DNA of 34,060 nt from Planctomycetia bacterium (GTDB lineage Bacteria > Planctomycetota > Planctomycetia > Pirellulales > Thermoguttaceae). This document shows, piece after piece, positions 33,307 to 34,060 of this stretch; the first letter of the stretch is position 1, and every line of letters starts with the position of its first letter. The position numbers were made by a program, and so were the translations under genes. The notes under the pieces are model-generated. The model saw only the letters and a list, made by a program, of their open reading frames with translations. It ran no database searches and was not told where the DNA came from. The stretch is taken from assembly GCA_030539295.1 (NCBI GenBank), contig JAUNSJ010000037.1:1-34060 (forward strand), in the 5' to 3' direction.

Positions 33307-33332
33307 GTTTATGAATTATGCATAAAATAAAC
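33307..33332. promoter_or_regulatory. Nested AT-rich palindrome upstream of the exoprotein promoter
   Basis: GTTTAT (33307-33312) and ATAAAC (33327-33332) enclose the perfect 10-base palindrome TTATGCATAA (33316-33325). It lies 26 bases upstream of the -35 box, a typical place for an activator site. The spacer 33333-33720 holds no gene I can support. Confidence 0.35.
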
Positions 33333-33721
33333 ATTAAAGGCAAAATATCCATCGCACGTTACAGGAACCTGCCAAGGTAGGGAATCTCCCACAATGACAC
33401 TCTCTTAGATTACCATAGACCCCAAAAAGTTGCAAGCATAAAATGGTTTTTTAAAGAAAATTTTAACCGTTTTTCTTAAAATAATAGCGATAGTATCGGT
33501 TTTGATACGAAAAACAGGCCTAACCCGCCCCAAAAAACGCTCCTGCCCCCGACCGCTCGCAGATCGGAAACAAGAGCCGTCAGGGGCACACGCCAAGTTT
33601 TCTTGCGACAACAGGTCATTTATCTGGCGACGCGTCCTGAAAGACCGGTAAGCGAGGTCCAGAATTCTTCCCCGCCCTGATGTGCCATTTTTACCATCAC
33701 AATGTACCCGCCCTGGATTCG

Positions 33722-33816
33722 CCCTAACGCCATCACAACCGTGAACCGGCGGCCTGTAAGGCCAGCATAACCTAGCCCGGGGCAAGGGAGCGCAGCGACC
33801 GGCGCCCCGGGTTAGG
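33722..33816. repeat. Dispersed palindromic repeat cluster, copy 2
   Basis: Positions 33722-33754 match 832-864 with one difference. Next come a small hairpin GGCCT-GTA-AGGCC (about 33752-33764) and a long stem: CCTAGCCCGGGGC (33771-33783) pairs with GCCCCGGGTTAGG (33804-33816) through one G-T pair, with a 20-base loop. GC-rich intergenic palindromes of this type are known from planctomycete genomes. A spurious open frame runs through it. Confidence 0.65.
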
Positions 33817-33830
33817 GATAAAAAATCACC

Positions 33831-34060
33831 TATCGCCCTGTAAGGGCAGCACATACAGCGACGCTGTCTTTTGTTGTGGGTGGTTATTGTTTTCCGTTAT
33901 CGTCTGGGTCGGGCCCTGCGAGCAGGCCCTCCCGTATCGCCCTGTAAGGGCAGCACATACAGCAGCACTGGCTTTTGTTGTGGGTGGTTATTGTTTTCCG
34001 TTATTGTCTGGGTCGGGCCCTGCGAGCAGGCCCTCCCGTATCGCCCTGTAAGGGCAGCAC
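33831..34060. repeat. 104-base tandem repeat, at least 2.2 copies
   Basis: Units begin with TATCGCCCTGTAAGGGCAGC at 33831, 33935 and 34039, exactly 104 bases apart; the third is cut by the window edge. The first two units differ at only a few positions (for example C-A-G-C-G-A-C versus C-A-G-C-A-G-C). Each holds a perfect hairpin GCCCT-GTA-AGGGC and a second one around GGGCCCTGC-GA-GCAGGCCC with one bulge. Unit length, hairpins and lack of spacer variety argue against a CRISPR array. Confidence 0.85.

Noticed and set aside
33405..33854. 149-codon minus-strand frame through the palindromic repeats
   Set aside because: Much of it is repeat sequence that also occurs at 832-864. The translated similarity between the two sites is a by-product of the DNA repeat.
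33831..34060. CRISPR array
   Set aside because: Repeats are 104 bases and contiguous with no unique spacers, and no cas genes are present.

Overview
The window most likely comes from a planctomycete (Planctomycetota, possibly a Pirellulales-type anaerobe). The main evidence is the 4227-residue exoprotein at 20506-33189. It carries the N-terminal M-E-S-L-E-D-R-Q-L-L-A motif (the LEPR-XLL-like motif of planctomycete surface proteins), SLREA-type modules and beta-helix domains ending in D-x-GA-x-E. GC-rich palindromic repeats between genes and an uncharacterised zinc-ribbon membrane protein fit this. The taxonomic call is inference. Many starts have good Shine-Dalgarno sequences, and several sigma70-like promoters are readable.

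Layout. Positions 1-36 hold the first codons of a Lys/Ala-rich protein on the minus strand. Positions 37-1128 hold no convincing gene, but do hold a strong hairpin and one copy of a dispersed palindromic repeat. Positions 1129-8694 form a pentose region. It has a xylose isomerase behind a near-consensus promoter flanked by TGTCGCAAT repeats, a glycine-zipper protein of unknown function, a frameshifted XylR-type regulator, and a probable operon of a sodium/solute symporter and an L-ribulokinase. Positions 8675-10009 hold two minus-strand genes: a YugP-like membrane protein that has lost its zinc-protease motif, and a small secreted protein. Positions 10301-17608 are plus-strand genes: purD, a secreted alkaline phosphatase with an acidic insert, a YibE/F membrane protein, a GH97 glycosidase and a GntP-family permease.

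Positions 33189-17631 look like a three-gene minus-strand operon with gaps of 7 and 9 bases: the giant exoprotein, a zinc-ribbon polytopic membrane protein and a Wzx-like flippase. The exoprotein contains an IdeS/C39-like domain whose expected catalytic Cys is His, and a metzincin-like domain whose expected HExxH is Y-Y-S-A-R. It also has a PPC-like domain, three SLREA/beta-helix modules (two with very large insertions), CARDB-like, FN3-like and PKD-like domains, and a tail with no anchor I recognise. The window ends in a cluster of GC-rich palindromes and a 104-base tandem repeat that runs off the edge.

The most unusual themes are three protease-derived folds in one window with erased active sites, the operon that links a giant surface protein to a flippase, and a sugar regulator broken by one extra base inside its DNA-binding domain.
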